A stretch of 64,000 bases of DNA. Origin: an uncultured Polycyclovorans sp. Lineage in GTDB: Bacteria; Pseudomonadota; Gammaproteobacteria; Nevskiales; Nevskiaceae. Where the stretch lies: NCBI GenBank assembly GCA_936928855.1, contig CAKZHZ010000078.1, positions 1 to 64,000 on the forward strand, given 5' to 3'. Each line of letters opens with the position of its first letter. Position 1 is the first letter of the stretch. A program made the position numbers and the translations under genes. The notes beneath the pieces are model-generated. The model was not told the origin of the DNA, did not search any database, and saw only the letters and a program-made list of their open reading frames with translations. Below, piece by piece: positions 49,361 through 58,897 of the stretch.

Positions 49361-50019
49361 GCGGGGGGCTCCACGAGGCGTTCCCGGGCCGGTGGCGGCG
49401 CGGATTCAGGGGTCTCGGCAAACAGCTGGGCCTGATGTTCGGTTGCCCAGGACAGGGCGTTGTGGACCGCCGCCACCACGGCGCGGGGGGTGATGGTGGC
49501 GCCGGCGAACTGATCGAAGATGCCGCCGTCCTTGCGTACCGCCCAACCCGCGTCACCGGGATCATCGAGGCTGCGGCCGTCGAAGGCCAGCACCCAGTCA
49601 CTCTTGCGGCGCTCGACCTTGTCGCCCAGACCGGGGGTTTCGCGGTGCTGGGTCACCCGGACGCCGGTGATGCGGCCTTCCAGGTCAATGCCGATCAGCA
49701 GCTGGATCGGGCCGCTGTACCCTTCGCTGGCGGTCGCAGTGAGAATCAGCGCCGCGGGCTGGCCTCCAAGGCGGGCGCGGTAGACCGTCTGTGCGCCGCC
49801 GAGGCGGGGGTCCTCGACGCGCACCGTGTCCTTCGAAAGGGCGTTGTCGTAGCGTTCGGGTGGCAGTACCGCATTGAGCTCGCGCAACAGCCGCGCTTGG
49901 GCGGAGGCTTCGATCGGGCCGCGCGTGAGCCAGTAGGTGCCGGCCAGCAGTCCGGCCCCGACGGCGGCGAATCCGGCCAGCAGGGCGCCCGCCCGGAGCA
50001 TGGTGACGGCGGTTTTCAC
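49357..50019 (-). CDS. rnfG: Electron transport complex subunit RnfG
   Basis: The 220-residue protein has one N-terminal helix (AGALLAGFAAVGAGLLAGTY) and a periplasmic FMN-binding domain. The covalent flavin site is the threonine in FAGATITPRAVVAAV. It overlaps rnfD and rnfE by four bases each. The proline-rich C-terminal tail is slightly extended. Confidence 0.93.
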   Translation of the reverse strand: MKTAVTMLRAGALLAGFAAVGAGLLAGTYWLTRGPIEASAQARLLRELNAVLPPERYDNALSKDTVRVEDPRLGGAQTVYRARLGGQPAALILTATASEGYSGPIQLLIGIDLEGRITGVRVTQHRETPGLGDKVERRKSDWVLAFDGRSLDDPGDAGWAVRKDGGIFDQFAGATITPRAVVAAVHNALSWATEHQAQLFAETPESAPPPARERLVEPPA

Positions 50020-50987
50020 GCCCGATCCTGCCGGGTGCGCGTGCCATAGACGCGGGTCGGAGTGTAGCGGTCAATGGTGGGGGCGCACAGGTTCATCAGC
50101 AAAACCGCAAAGGCGACCGCATCGGGATAGCCGCCCCAGGTGCGAATCACGTAGGTGAGCACGCCAATACCGGCGCCGTAGAGCAGTCGGCCGCGTGGCG
50201 TGGTGGCGGCGGACACCGGATCGGTGGCGATGAAGAAGGCGCCCAGCATCGTGGCGCCGGCGGTCCAGTGAAACAGCGGCGAGGCGTATCGGTCCGGGTC
50301 GAGTCCCCAGAACACCAGCGCAATCAGGCCCATGCCACCCAGCATGCCCAACGGGATCTGCCAGCGGATGGTGCGTTGCTGCAGCATCCACAGCCCGCCG
50401 AGCAGGTAGGCCAGCCCCACGAGTGCCCATCCGCGTGCCAGTCCGTAGGCGTAGCCGGGTTCGGCGAAAATCTCGCTCAGGGTGTGGGACTGGGTCAATT
50501 CGGTACGCAGATGATCCAGCGCGGTGGCCTGGCTGACCGCATCGGGGGGGACCAGCAACGAGGGCGCGGTCCATGCCGTCATCGCGACCGGGAAACTCAC
50601 CAGCAACACCACATAGCCCACCATCGCGGGGTTGAACGGGTTGTAGCCCAGCCCGCCATAAGCATGCTTGCCGAGCCCGACGGCAAATAGCGCGCCCACC
50701 AGCGGCATCCACCAGGGCAATGAGGGGGGCAGTGCCAGTGCCAGCAGCACGCCGGTCAGCAGGGCGCTGCCATCCCGCAGGGGAGCCAGCGTCCGCCCCC
50801 GCAGCTTCAGGGCCACGGCCTCGAACACCAGCGCGCCGGTGCCGGCCAGCGCCAGGTTCTGCAGCACGCCCCAGCCGAACAGCAGGGTGAACACAACGAT
50901 GCCGGGTACCAGCGCCAGCAGCACCCGGCGCATCACCCGATCAACGCTGGGCGTGACGGGCAGGTGGGGAGAACTCCGTGCGCTCAC
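50016..50987 (-). CDS. rnfD: Electron transport complex subunit RnfD
   Basis: The 323-residue protein has about nine membrane helices (ALVPGIVVFTLLFGWGVLQN, MVGYVVLLVSFPVAMTAW, ALVGLAYLLGGLWML). The flavin-attachment region is WTAGATMLGAFFIATDP, followed by RTWGGYPDAVAFAVLLMNLC. It is the membrane partner of RnfG and RnfC, and overlaps rnfC by four bases. Confidence 0.93.
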   Translation of the reverse strand: MSARSSPHLPVTPSVDRVMRRVLLALVPGIVVFTLLFGWGVLQNLALAGTGALVFEAVALKLRGRTLAPLRDGSALLTGVLLALALPPSLPWWMPLVGALFAVGLGKHAYGGLGYNPFNPAMVGYVVLLVSFPVAMTAWTAPSLLVPPDAVSQATALDHLRTELTQSHTLSEIFAEPGYAYGLARGWALVGLAYLLGGLWMLQQRTIRWQIPLGMLGGMGLIALVFWGLDPDRYASPLFHWTAGATMLGAFFIATDPVSAATTPRGRLLYGAGIGVLTYVIRTWGGYPDAVAFAVLLMNLCAPTIDRYTPTRVYGTRTRQDRA

Positions 50988-53170
50988 GACTGGCCCTCGT
51001 CCGGTGACGCGGCAGCGGCCTTGGCGGCTTTGCGGGCGCGTGCCGCCGCCAGCGCTCTGGCCACCGGGTCGTCGTCCGCTGGCGGCCCTTCGCCTGATTC
51101 GGGGGGCGCCCCGGCTTTGGCTGCCTTGCGGGCCTTGGCGGCCGCGATGGCGGTGGCGACCGGGTCGTCCTGGACGGGGGCGGACTGATCTTCGGGAGGT
51201 GGCGCGGTCGCTTTGGCCGCCTTGCGTGCTTGCGCTGCGGCAAGGGCCTTGGCCACCGGGTCTTCCGCCGATGATGGCGCTTCGGCCGGCACGGCGGTTC
51301 CTGCTTTGGCCGCCTTGCGTGCCTTGGCGGCGGCGATGGCTCTGGCGACGGGGTCGTCCGCGGCGGGGTCGGACTGATCGTTGCCGGGGGGCGCGGTGGC
51401 TTTGGCCGCCTTGCGCGCCTGCGCTGCGGCGAGGGCCTTGGCCACCGGATCCTCCGCCGTTGAGGGGCGTTCGGCCGGCACATCGGCCTTGGCCTTCGCG
51501 GCCTTGCGGGCCTGGGCGGCCGCCAGGGCCTTGGCGACCGGGTCTTCGGGTTCCGCGTCTACCGAAGCGGGCTGCGGCACTGCCGATCCAGCGGCCTTGC
51601 GCGCCTGGGCCCGTGCCAACGCTTTGGCGACGGGGTCTTCGGCAGCAGGTGCAGCAGGTCGGCTGTCGGCGGCCGTCTGGGCCTCCGGCGCTGCTGGCGT
51701 GCTGTCGCCCCCTTTGCGTGCGGCCAGCGCGGCCTTGCGGCGGGCACGGGCGGCTTCCTTCTCGGCCTCCTCGCGTTCCAGGCGGGCCTGCCGTGCTTCA
51801 TGCCGCACGCGCGCGGCATCGGCCTGTCGCTTGTCGGCCTCAGCGGTCCAGATCTCGGTCTTGGCAAAGCGGTAGTACTGCACCAGCGGGATGTGGCTGG
51901 GGCAGACCAGGGCACAGCATCCGCACTCGATGCAGTCGAACAGGTTCAGCGCCTCGGCGCGATCAAACTCGCGGGCGCGGGCATGCCAGTACAACTGCTG
52001 CGGCAGCAACTGCGCCGGGCAGACCGTTGCACATTCCCCGCAGCGGATACAGGGTTGGGCTGGGGCCGCGTCGCGCACCTGTTCGGCGGGTAAGGCCAGC
52101 AGACAGTTGCTGGCCTTGACCACGGGTACCGAAAGGTCCGGCAGCCGGAACCCCATCATGGGGCCGCCCATCAGCACGCTGGCGGGCGCCTGCTGGAAGC
52201 CACCGGCGAGATCCACCAGGAACTGCATCGGGGTGCCGAGGCGCACGCGGAAGTTCTGCGGGTGGGCAATGGCCTCACCGGTGACGGTGATCACGCGCTC
52301 GATCAGTGGTTCGCCGCGCGTCACCGCCTGGCCGATGGCGCGCAGGGTGCCCGGGTTGTGGCAGACGATGCCGAGATCCAGCGGCAAGCCCTCGCTGGGG
52401 ACTTCGCGACCGGTGAGGGTCTGGATCAGTTGTTTCTCGCCCCCCTGCGGATAGCGCGTCGGCACCACCACGACATGGATGCGGGGGTCCTGGTGGGCGG
52501 CATCGGAGAGGGCGCGAATGGCATCGGGCTTGTTGTCCTCGATGCCGATCAGGCAGCGCGGGGCCTCGAGGGCGTGCAGTGCCACCTGGATGCCCAGCAC
52601 GATCTCGGCGGCATCGGTCTGCATCAGCATCTGATCGCAGGTGATGTAGGGCTCGCACTCGGCACCGTTGACGATCAGCGTGTCGACGGCCCGTCCCGGC
52701 GTCAGCTTGATGGCGGCCGGAAAGCCGGCGCCACCGAGCCCGACGATGCCGGCGCGGCGGACGATCGTACGCAGGGCATCGGGAGCGGCCTGGTGATAGT
52801 CCGGCAGCGGGGTCCACTCGGGAGCGTCCAGTGGGCGATCCTGACCATCCGGCGTGAGGATGATGCAGGGCGCCATCAGTCCGGAAGGGTGGGGGACCAC
52901 GCGCATCTCGATGGCCGAGATCGTGCCCGACGTTGGTGCATGCACGGGCGCCGAAACCGCGCCCTGTGCTTCGGCGATGGTCTGGCCTCGACGCACCTGA
53001 TCGCCGATGGCCACGCAGGGCTTGGCAGCCCCCCCGATGTGTTGGGACAGTGGCAGGATCAATGCCGGCGGCAGCGGTGCGGCGGTGATGGGTTGCCGGG
53101 CCGACAGCGCCTTGTGACCGTCCAGGTGCAGGCCGCCGGGAAAACGGAACACGCGCAGCGGCGCGTTCAT
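50984..53170 (-). CDS. rnfC: Electron transport complex subunit RnfC, with repeat-rich C-terminus
   Basis: The 728-residue peripheral NADH-oxidising subunit has an N-terminal barrel and biotinyl-like region, an NADH/FMN-binding SLBB-type core (GIVGLGGAGFPAAIKLTPG), and two 4Fe-4S clusters (CIRCGECATVCP and CIECGCCALVCP). The C-terminal roughly 215 residues are seven near-repeats of DPVAKALAAAQARKAA separated by acidic, Pro-rich linkers. Such tails vary in length among RnfC proteins. The start overlaps the rnfB stop. Confidence 0.94.
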   Translation of the reverse strand: MNAPLRVFRFPGGLHLDGHKALSARQPITAAPLPPALILPLSQHIGGAAKPCVAIGDQVRRGQTIAEAQGAVSAPVHAPTSGTISAIEMRVVPHPSGLMAPCIILTPDGQDRPLDAPEWTPLPDYHQAAPDALRTIVRRAGIVGLGGAGFPAAIKLTPGRAVDTLIVNGAECEPYITCDQMLMQTDAAEIVLGIQVALHALEAPRCLIGIEDNKPDAIRALSDAAHQDPRIHVVVVPTRYPQGGEKQLIQTLTGREVPSEGLPLDLGIVCHNPGTLRAIGQAVTRGEPLIERVITVTGEAIAHPQNFRVRLGTPMQFLVDLAGGFQQAPASVLMGGPMMGFRLPDLSVPVVKASNCLLALPAEQVRDAAPAQPCIRCGECATVCPAQLLPQQLYWHARAREFDRAEALNLFDCIECGCCALVCPSHIPLVQYYRFAKTEIWTAEADKRQADAARVRHEARQARLEREEAEKEAARARRKAALAARKGGDSTPAAPEAQTAADSRPAAPAAEDPVAKALARAQARKAAGSAVPQPASVDAEPEDPVAKALAAAQARKAAKAKADVPAERPSTAEDPVAKALAAAQARKAAKATAPPGNDQSDPAADDPVARAIAAAKARKAAKAGTAVPAEAPSSAEDPVAKALAAAQARKAAKATAPPPEDQSAPVQDDPVATAIAAAKARKAAKAGAPPESGEGPPADDDPVARALAAARARKAAKAAAASPDEGQS
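51012..51640 (-). repeat. Seven coding repeats in rnfC
   Basis: About 36 codons recur seven times with core DPVA-x-A-x-A-A-x-ARKAAKA. Alternate copies are most alike (copies 3 and 5; 4 and 6), suggesting duplication of a two-unit block. This is coding repeat DNA, not a CRISPR array. Confidence 0.85.
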
Positions 53171-53727
53171 GCGGCCTCCTGCACGGCATCGGCCGTGTCC
53201 GGCTGGGGCCAGCGCCAGGTGCGAACGGTGTCGGCCACCGGTTCCATCGTGATGCAGTCCACCGGGCAGGGGGGCAGGCAGAGTTCACACCCGGTGCAGT
53301 GGCTTTCGATGATCGTGTGCATCTGGCTGGCGGCGCCGACGATGGCATCCACCGGACAGGCCTGGATGCACTTGGTGCAGCCGATGCAGGTTTCCTCGTC
53401 GATCAGTGCCACCGTCTTCACGGTCTTGGCCACGCCGTTGTCGGGGTTCAGCGGGAGCGGATCACGGCCGAGCAGCTCCGCCAGCTTGAGGACGCCGTCC
53501 TCGCCCCCGGGGGGGCACTGGTTGATTTCCGCTTCGCCGCCGGCAATGGCGGTGGCGTAGGGCTTGCAGCCCGGAAATCCGCACTGCCCGCACTGGGTTT
53601 GCGGCAGGATCTTGTCGATCTGGTCGACCAGCGGATCGCCTTCCACCTTGAAGCGGATGGCGGCATATCCCAGCACCAGCCCGAAGGCGGCCGCCAGCAG
53701 CGTCAGGGCAAGGATGGCGCTGATCAT
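53167..53727 (-). CDS. rnfB: Electron transport complex subunit RnfB
   Basis: The 186-residue ferredoxin-like protein has one N-terminal helix and the first cluster motif TQCGQCGFPGCKPYA. Two 4Fe-4S motifs follow (CIGCTKCIQACPVDAIVG, CTGCELCLPPCPVDCI). It relays electrons between RnfC and the membrane subunits. It overlaps rnfC and starts 11 bases after rnfA. Confidence 0.94.
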   Translation of the reverse strand: MISAILALTLLAAAFGLVLGYAAIRFKVEGDPLVDQIDKILPQTQCGQCGFPGCKPYATAIAGGEAEINQCPPGGEDGVLKLAELLGRDPLPLNPDNGVAKTVKTVALIDEETCIGCTKCIQACPVDAIVGAASQMHTIIESHCTGCELCLPPCPVDCITMEPVADTVRTWRWPQPDTADAVQEAA

Positions 53728-53738
53728 CGGATGCCGGC

Positions 53739-54314
53739 CTACACCAGTCCGCTGAAGCCGAGGAAGGCCAGACTCATGATGCCGGCGGTGATCAGCGCCG
53801 ACGGTGCGCCCTTGAAGGCCGCCGGCAGGTCGGCCACGGTGAGGCGCTCACGAATGCCGGCAAACAGCAGCAGCACCAGCGAAAAGCCGAGGCCGGCGCC
53901 CAGCCCCATGAGGGCCGATTCCATGAACCCCTGGGCCTGTCGCACGTTCAGCAGTGCCACGCCCAGCACGATGCAGTTGGTGGTGATCAGCGGCAGATAG
54001 ATGCCCAGCACCTGATAGAGCAACGGGCTGGTTTTCTGCACCACCATTTCGACGAACTGCACCACGCTCGCGATCACCACGATGAAGCTGACGGTACGCA
54101 GGTAGGTGAGTTCCAGCGGGATCAGCACCCAGGCGTCCACCAGGTAGGTGGCGATCGCGGTCAGTGTCAATACGAAGGTGGTCGCCAGTGCCAGGCCGGC
54201 GGAGGTGTCGACCTTCTTCGAGGTGCCCATGAACGGGCACAGCCCGAGGAACTGCACCAACACGAAGTTGTGCACCAGTACGGCGCCGACCAGGATGAGC
54301 AGGTATTCCGTCAT
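53739..54314 (-). CDS. rnfA: Electron transport complex subunit RnfA
   Basis: The 191-residue, six-helix membrane protein starts MTEYLLILVGAVLVHNFVLV with the conserved QFLGLCPFMGTSKK. It is the first gene of rnfABCDGE-nth. The operon begins 9 bases downstream of the metG stop, so read-through from metG is likely. Confidence 0.94.
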   Translation of the reverse strand: MTEYLLILVGAVLVHNFVLVQFLGLCPFMGTSKKVDTSAGLALATTFVLTLTAIATYLVDAWVLIPLELTYLRTVSFIVVIASVVQFVEMVVQKTSPLLYQVLGIYLPLITTNCIVLGVALLNVRQAQGFMESALMGLGAGLGFSLVLLLFAGIRERLTVADLPAAFKGAPSALITAGIMSLAFLGFSGLV

Positions 54315-54323
54315 GAGACGGCG

Positions 54324-56357
54324 TTACTTTATGCGCATGCCGGGGCGCGCGCCTTCATCCGGCCAGAGTAGGCAGGGGCCGCCCTGATCGTCGCTGGCGG
54401 CGAGCACCATGCCCTCGGACAGCCCGAACTTCATCTTGCGGGGTGCCAGGTTGGCGACGCACACCGTCAGCTTGCCGACCAGGGTGTCCGGCGCGTAGGC
54501 CTTCTTGATGCCGGCGAACACCTGGCGGTTGCCCAGCGGGCCGAGATCGAGCTGCAGGCGCAGCAGCTTGTCGGCACCTTCCACCGCCTCGGCCGTAGCG
54601 ATGCGGGCGATGCGCAGGTCCACCTTGGTGAAGTCGTCGATGCCGATGGTGTCGGTCGCCGGTGTCGGCGCCGCAGCGTTGGCGGCGGGCGGGGCGGGGG
54701 CGTCAGCCTTTTCGGCGTCGATCATGGCGTCAATCCGGGCTTTTTCGATACGGGTCATCAGCGCGGTGTAGGGCGCGATACGGTGGTTCAGCAGCGGCGT
54801 CGCCGCATCGGCCCAGCGCAGCGGGGCAATGCCGAGAAAGGCTTCCGCCTCGGCTGCGATGCGCGGCAGGATCGGCTTGAGGTAGACCGTGAGCTGGCGA
54901 AACACGTTGAGGAAGGTGGTGCAGACGGCATGCAGTTCGGCATCCCGTCCGTCTTCCTTGGCCATCTTCCACGGCGCCTGCTGCTGAATCTCGGCGTTGG
55001 CACGGTCGGCCAGGGCCATGATCTCGCGGACGGCGGCGGCCAGTTCACCGGCCTCGAACGCGGCTTCGAGGCGCGGCGCGGCTTCGGCGACCGCCGCGAC
55101 CAGTGCAGGGTCGCTGAGGCGGTCCCCCAGCCGTCCTTCAAAGCGTTTTTCGATGAAGCCCGCGCAGCGGCTGGCGATATTCACGTACTTGCCCACCAGG
55201 TCGCTGTTGACCCGGGCGGCGAAGTCCTCGAGGTTGAGGTCGAGGTCTTCCGGTCCGCTGCCGAGTTTGGCAGCGAAGTAATAGCGCAGGGCTTCCGGGT
55301 CGAGATGGTCAAGGTAGGTACGGGCACGGATGAAGGTGCCGCGGCTCTTGCTCATCTTCTGGCCGTTGATGGTCAGATAGCCATTCACGTGCAGCTGCGT
55401 GGGGGTGCGGAAGCCGGCGCCCTGCAGCATGGCAGGCCAGAACAGGCCATGGAAATTGACGATGTCCTTGCCGATGAAGTGGTGCAGCTCGGTTTCGCTG
55501 CCGGCCTGCCAGTAGTCATTGAACGCCGCCTCGGGGTCGTCGATGCCGGCATCCGGACGGGCGAGGTGGGCGGCAAAGCTCGCCATGTAGCCGATCGGGG
55601 CGTCCAGCCAGACATAGAAGAACTTGCCGGGCGCATCCGGGATCGCAAAGCCGAAATAGGGGGCGTCACGGGAGATGTCCCAGTCCTTCAGCCCCGCCTC
55701 GAACCACTCGCGCAGCTTGGCGCGGATGGCACTGTGGGCCACCTTGCCGTCCAGCCAGCCCTGCAGAAAGCCCTGGAAGTCCCCCAACTTGAAGAAATAG
55801 TGCTCGGAATCACGCAGCTCGGGGACGGCACCGCTCACCACCGAACGCGGATTCTTGAGGTCGGTCGGAGCATAGGCGGCGCCGCAGACCTCGCAGTTGT
55901 CGCCGTACTGGTCGGTCGCCCCACACTTGGGGCACTCGCCCTTGATGTACCGGTCCGGCAGAAACATCTGCCGCTCCGGGTCGAACAGCTGCCGCACGGT
56001 GCGTTGTGCAATGTGCCCGCCGGCCTTCAGGCGGGTGTAGATGGTCTCGGCCAGCCGCTGGTTTTCCGGGCTGTGGGTGGAGTGATAGTGATCGAAGGCG
56101 ATGCCGACATCGGCGAAGTCGCGCATGTGGGCCTGACGCACATCCTCAATGTATGCCTCGGGTGCCAGTCCGGCCTTCTCGGCCGCCAGCATGATGGGGG
56201 TGCCGTGGGCGTCGTCGGCGCAGACGTAGGCCACCTGGTGGCCCCGCAGGCGTTGGTAACGCACCCAGATGTCCGCCTGGATATAGCCGACCAGGTGACC
56301 GAGATGGATGGCCCCGTTGGCGTAGGGCAGGGCATTGGTAACGAGGATTCTGCGCAT
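54324..56357 (-). CDS. metG: Methionyl-tRNA synthetase
   Basis: The 677-residue class I synthetase has the HIGH-type motif PYANGAIHLGHLVGYIQAD, a zinc site CPKCGATDQYGDNCEVCG, KMSKS in GQKMSKSRGTFI, and a C-terminal EMAPII-like tRNA-binding domain (VDLRIARIATAEAVEGADKL). The start at 56357 gives the standard MRRILVTNALP opening. The protein is full length. sbcB lies upstream on the same strand. Confidence 0.97.
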   Translation of the reverse strand: MRRILVTNALPYANGAIHLGHLVGYIQADIWVRYQRLRGHQVAYVCADDAHGTPIMLAAEKAGLAPEAYIEDVRQAHMRDFADVGIAFDHYHSTHSPENQRLAETIYTRLKAGGHIAQRTVRQLFDPERQMFLPDRYIKGECPKCGATDQYGDNCEVCGAAYAPTDLKNPRSVVSGAVPELRDSEHYFFKLGDFQGFLQGWLDGKVAHSAIRAKLREWFEAGLKDWDISRDAPYFGFAIPDAPGKFFYVWLDAPIGYMASFAAHLARPDAGIDDPEAAFNDYWQAGSETELHHFIGKDIVNFHGLFWPAMLQGAGFRTPTQLHVNGYLTINGQKMSKSRGTFIRARTYLDHLDPEALRYYFAAKLGSGPEDLDLNLEDFAARVNSDLVGKYVNIASRCAGFIEKRFEGRLGDRLSDPALVAAVAEAAPRLEAAFEAGELAAAVREIMALADRANAEIQQQAPWKMAKEDGRDAELHAVCTTFLNVFRQLTVYLKPILPRIAAEAEAFLGIAPLRWADAATPLLNHRIAPYTALMTRIEKARIDAMIDAEKADAPAPPAANAAAPTPATDTIGIDDFTKVDLRIARIATAEAVEGADKLLRLQLDLGPLGNRQVFAGIKKAYAPDTLVGKLTVCVANLAPRKMKFGLSEGMVLAASDDQGGPCLLWPDEGARPGMRIK

Positions 56358-56406
56358 GAGAAGGTAAAGCGGGCGGCAAGCACGCAATTATGCCACCGTC
56401 GGACGT

Positions 56407-57864
56407 TCAGCCCGGTGACGCGGGCATCCAGTCGAGCAGGCCGCTGTCGCGCGGCCAGTTGCGCAGGTCCAGCCATTGGCGCAGCCGGTCGGGGTCACGG
56501 TCCTGCTGCAGTCGTGCTTCCACCAGCTGCTGGTAGGCCGGTAGCGTGAGGCTGGCCAGCCCGGTGTCGATGCTGAGTTTGCGTTCGACGAAGGCGCGCC
56601 AGGCATCCTGTTCACCGGGCGTCAGCGTGTGCGGGGCATGACGCGCCCGCCAACGGAACAGCAGCTCGTTGAGGCGGGGATCCTCGAACCGGCCATCGTG
56701 TGGAGCGGCGCCGCCCGGGCCATCGGCGCGCACCTGCGCACAGCGGGCGCGATCGGCGTCCGGGATGAACCCGCTGTACAGCGCCACCTCCGGATCGTCC
56801 GCGCTGCGGTCCTCATCGGCATAGAGCGCCTGCACCTTTTCCACCAGCGCCGGCCCTGCACGCATCAGCAGTTCGTGGTGCTCGCGCAACTGCTCGAGGT
56901 CGAGTTGCCAGCGCTGCGCCTGCGCCGGCTGCAGCGTGCTCATCGGGGCCAACATCGGCGACTTGTTGAGGTGGATGCCCTTGAGCGCCAGGCGCTCAAC
57001 GTCCTCGGGCAGATCCTCGCGTGGGGTGAACAGGCGGTCATGCAGCTCGTCGATCGGGGCGCTGAGCAGGGCCTCCGGGTCCTGCCGCAGGTCGAAGCAG
57101 AGGACGCAGTTGCGGTTGCGGGGGTGCGGTGCCACCGCCACCACGGCCGTGATGCAGCCCAGCGCCGCCGGAATCCGGGACGATACATGCAACACGGGCG
57201 CCTGGGTGCTGCCGGTCAGCAGGGCGGCGGCGACCTTCTTGTCACGCAGGGTGAGGGCGTGAGCAAACAGTCGGGGTTGTGCCGCCTTGAGGCGCCGGGC
57301 CAGGGCCAGCGTGGCGTGGACGTCGGACAGGGCATCGTGGGCACGTTCGTGCTGCAGTCCGTTGGCGGCTGACAGGTGCTCCAGCTTGAAGCTGGTGGCG
57401 CCGTGCTCGCCCTGCGGCCAGGTGAGGCCTTCGGGGCGCAGCGCGTGCCACAGCCGCACCACGTCGATCAGATCCCATCGACTGTTGCCGCCGGACCACT
57501 CCCGCAGGTAGGGATCGTGAAAATTGCGGTACAGCAGATTGCGCGTGACCTCGTCGTCGAATCGCAGCGAGTTGTAGCCCACGCCGCAGGTGCCCGGTCG
57601 ACTGAAGGCCTCGAACACCCGCTGAGCGAACGCCGGTTCGTCGAGGCCCTCGCGTTCGGCGATCTGCGGCGTGATGCCGGTGATTGCCACGGCGTCGGGG
57701 TGCGGCAGTACGTCCATCACCGGCCGGCAGTAGAACATCAGGGGCTCGCCGACCGGCTGCAACTCGGCATCGGTATAGAGGCCGGCGAACTGGGCGGGGC
57801 GATCACGTGCGGGATCGGCGCCGAAGGTTTCGTAGTCGTGCCAGAGAAAGCGCTTGAGCGTCAT
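56407..57864 (-). CDS. sbcB: Exodeoxyribonuclease I
   Basis: The 485-residue 3'-5' single-strand DNA exonuclease has DEDD motifs in LWHDYETFGADPARDRPAQF, GYNSLRFDDEVTRNLLYRN and HERAHDALSDVHATLALAR. An SH3-like and helical C-terminal part that contacts SSB follows. The length is typical of ExoI. It is divergent from mrp. Confidence 0.95.
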   Translation of the reverse strand: MTLKRFLWHDYETFGADPARDRPAQFAGLYTDAELQPVGEPLMFYCRPVMDVLPHPDAVAITGITPQIAEREGLDEPAFAQRVFEAFSRPGTCGVGYNSLRFDDEVTRNLLYRNFHDPYLREWSGGNSRWDLIDVVRLWHALRPEGLTWPQGEHGATSFKLEHLSAANGLQHERAHDALSDVHATLALARRLKAAQPRLFAHALTLRDKKVAAALLTGSTQAPVLHVSSRIPAALGCITAVVAVAPHPRNRNCVLCFDLRQDPEALLSAPIDELHDRLFTPREDLPEDVERLALKGIHLNKSPMLAPMSTLQPAQAQRWQLDLEQLREHHELLMRAGPALVEKVQALYADEDRSADDPEVALYSGFIPDADRARCAQVRADGPGGAAPHDGRFEDPRLNELLFRWRARHAPHTLTPGEQDAWRAFVERKLSIDTGLASLTLPAYQQLVEARLQQDRDPDRLRQWLDLRNWPRDSGLLDWMPASPG

Positions 57865-57976
57865 GCGGAGCGGTCGGTCGGGCCAGGCAGGAGGATACGC
57901 GATTGCGGCGCTGACCCCGTCGGGAGGGCGGATTGCCGCACAATAGGCGCCCGCCTCCGTTCTCCCGACACTTCAA

Positions 57977-58807
57977 ATGTCCGACGCTCCCCGTCCTCCT
58001 GCGCTTCCCGGCATCCGTCAGATCGTCGCCGTTGCCAGCGGCAAGGGCGGTGTCGGCAAGTCCACCGTGGCGGCCAACCTTGCGCTGGCGCTGCTGGCCG
58101 AAGGGCGGCGGGTGGGCATGCTCGATGCCGACATCTACGGCCCCAGTCAGCCCCGCATGCTGGGGGTCGCGAATGCGCGGCCCGACTCTCCTGATGGCAA
58201 GACCATGCACCCGGTGATGGCTCTGGGCTTGCAGACCATGAGCATCGGCTACCTCATCGACGAGGAGCAACCGATGATCTGGCGCGGGCCGATGGTGTCG
58301 CAAGCTCTGCAGCAGCTGGTCAACGAAACCCGTTGGGACGACCTGGATATCCTGGTCGTCGACCTGCCGCCGGGGACGGGTGACGTGCAGCTGACGCTGT
58401 CGCAGCGCATTCCCGTGTCCGGTGCGGTGATTGTCACCACGCCGCAGGACATTGCCCTGCTCGATGCCCGCAAGGCGCTTCGCATGTTCGAGAAGGTGAA
58501 AGTGCCGGTGCTCGGCGTGGTGGAGAACATGAGCACGCACATCTGCAGCCACTGTGGCCATGAGGAAGCCATTTTCGGGCAGGGTGGCGGCGCCCGAATG
58601 GCGGCCGATCACGGCCTGCAGGTGCTCGGTAACCTGCCACTGGACCTACGCATCCGCGAACAGGCCGATGGTGGCTGCCCCACGGTGGCAGCGACGCCCG
58701 AGGGGGAGCTGGCTGCCGCCTACCGGGCCATTGCCCGCGCGGTGATCGCGGGGCTGGCGGCCGAGGGTGGCGACCGCTTTCCCGAGATCGCAATGAGTGA
58801 TGACTGA
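57977..58807 (+). CDS. apbC: Mrp/ApbC-type iron-sulfur carrier ATPase
   Basis: The 276-residue P-loop protein has the deviant Walker A SGKGGVGKSTVAANLALALL, Walker B DILVVDLPPGTGDVQLTLSQ and the CxxC pair in ICSHCGHEEAIFG that binds the bridging cluster. It lacks the N-terminal DUF59 domain found in many homologues. It is divergent from sbcB and co-directional with dcd. Confidence 0.94.
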   Translation: MSDAPRPPALPGIRQIVAVASGKGGVGKSTVAANLALALLAEGRRVGMLDADIYGPSQPRMLGVANARPDSPDGKTMHPVMALGLQTMSIGYLIDEEQPMIWRGPMVSQALQQLVNETRWDDLDILVVDLPPGTGDVQLTLSQRIPVSGAVIVTTPQDIALLDARKALRMFEKVKVPVLGVVENMSTHICSHCGHEEAIFGQGGGARMAADHGLQVLGNLPLDLRIREQADGGCPTVAATPEGELAAAYRAIARAVIAGLAAEGGDRFPEIAMSDD

Positions 58808-58897
58808 GGCGCTGGCCGTCCGCGCATGCAGCGGCTCGCGCAAGCGTCGATAATCCCCCGCTGCTGTCCGCTCCCAAGCCCACCTGGAACGTTTCCG

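Noticed and set aside
51012..51640. Regularly spaced repeats that might suggest a CRISPR array
   Set aside because: The repeats are in frame within rnfC, diverge at synonymous positions and have no unique spacers or cas genes nearby.
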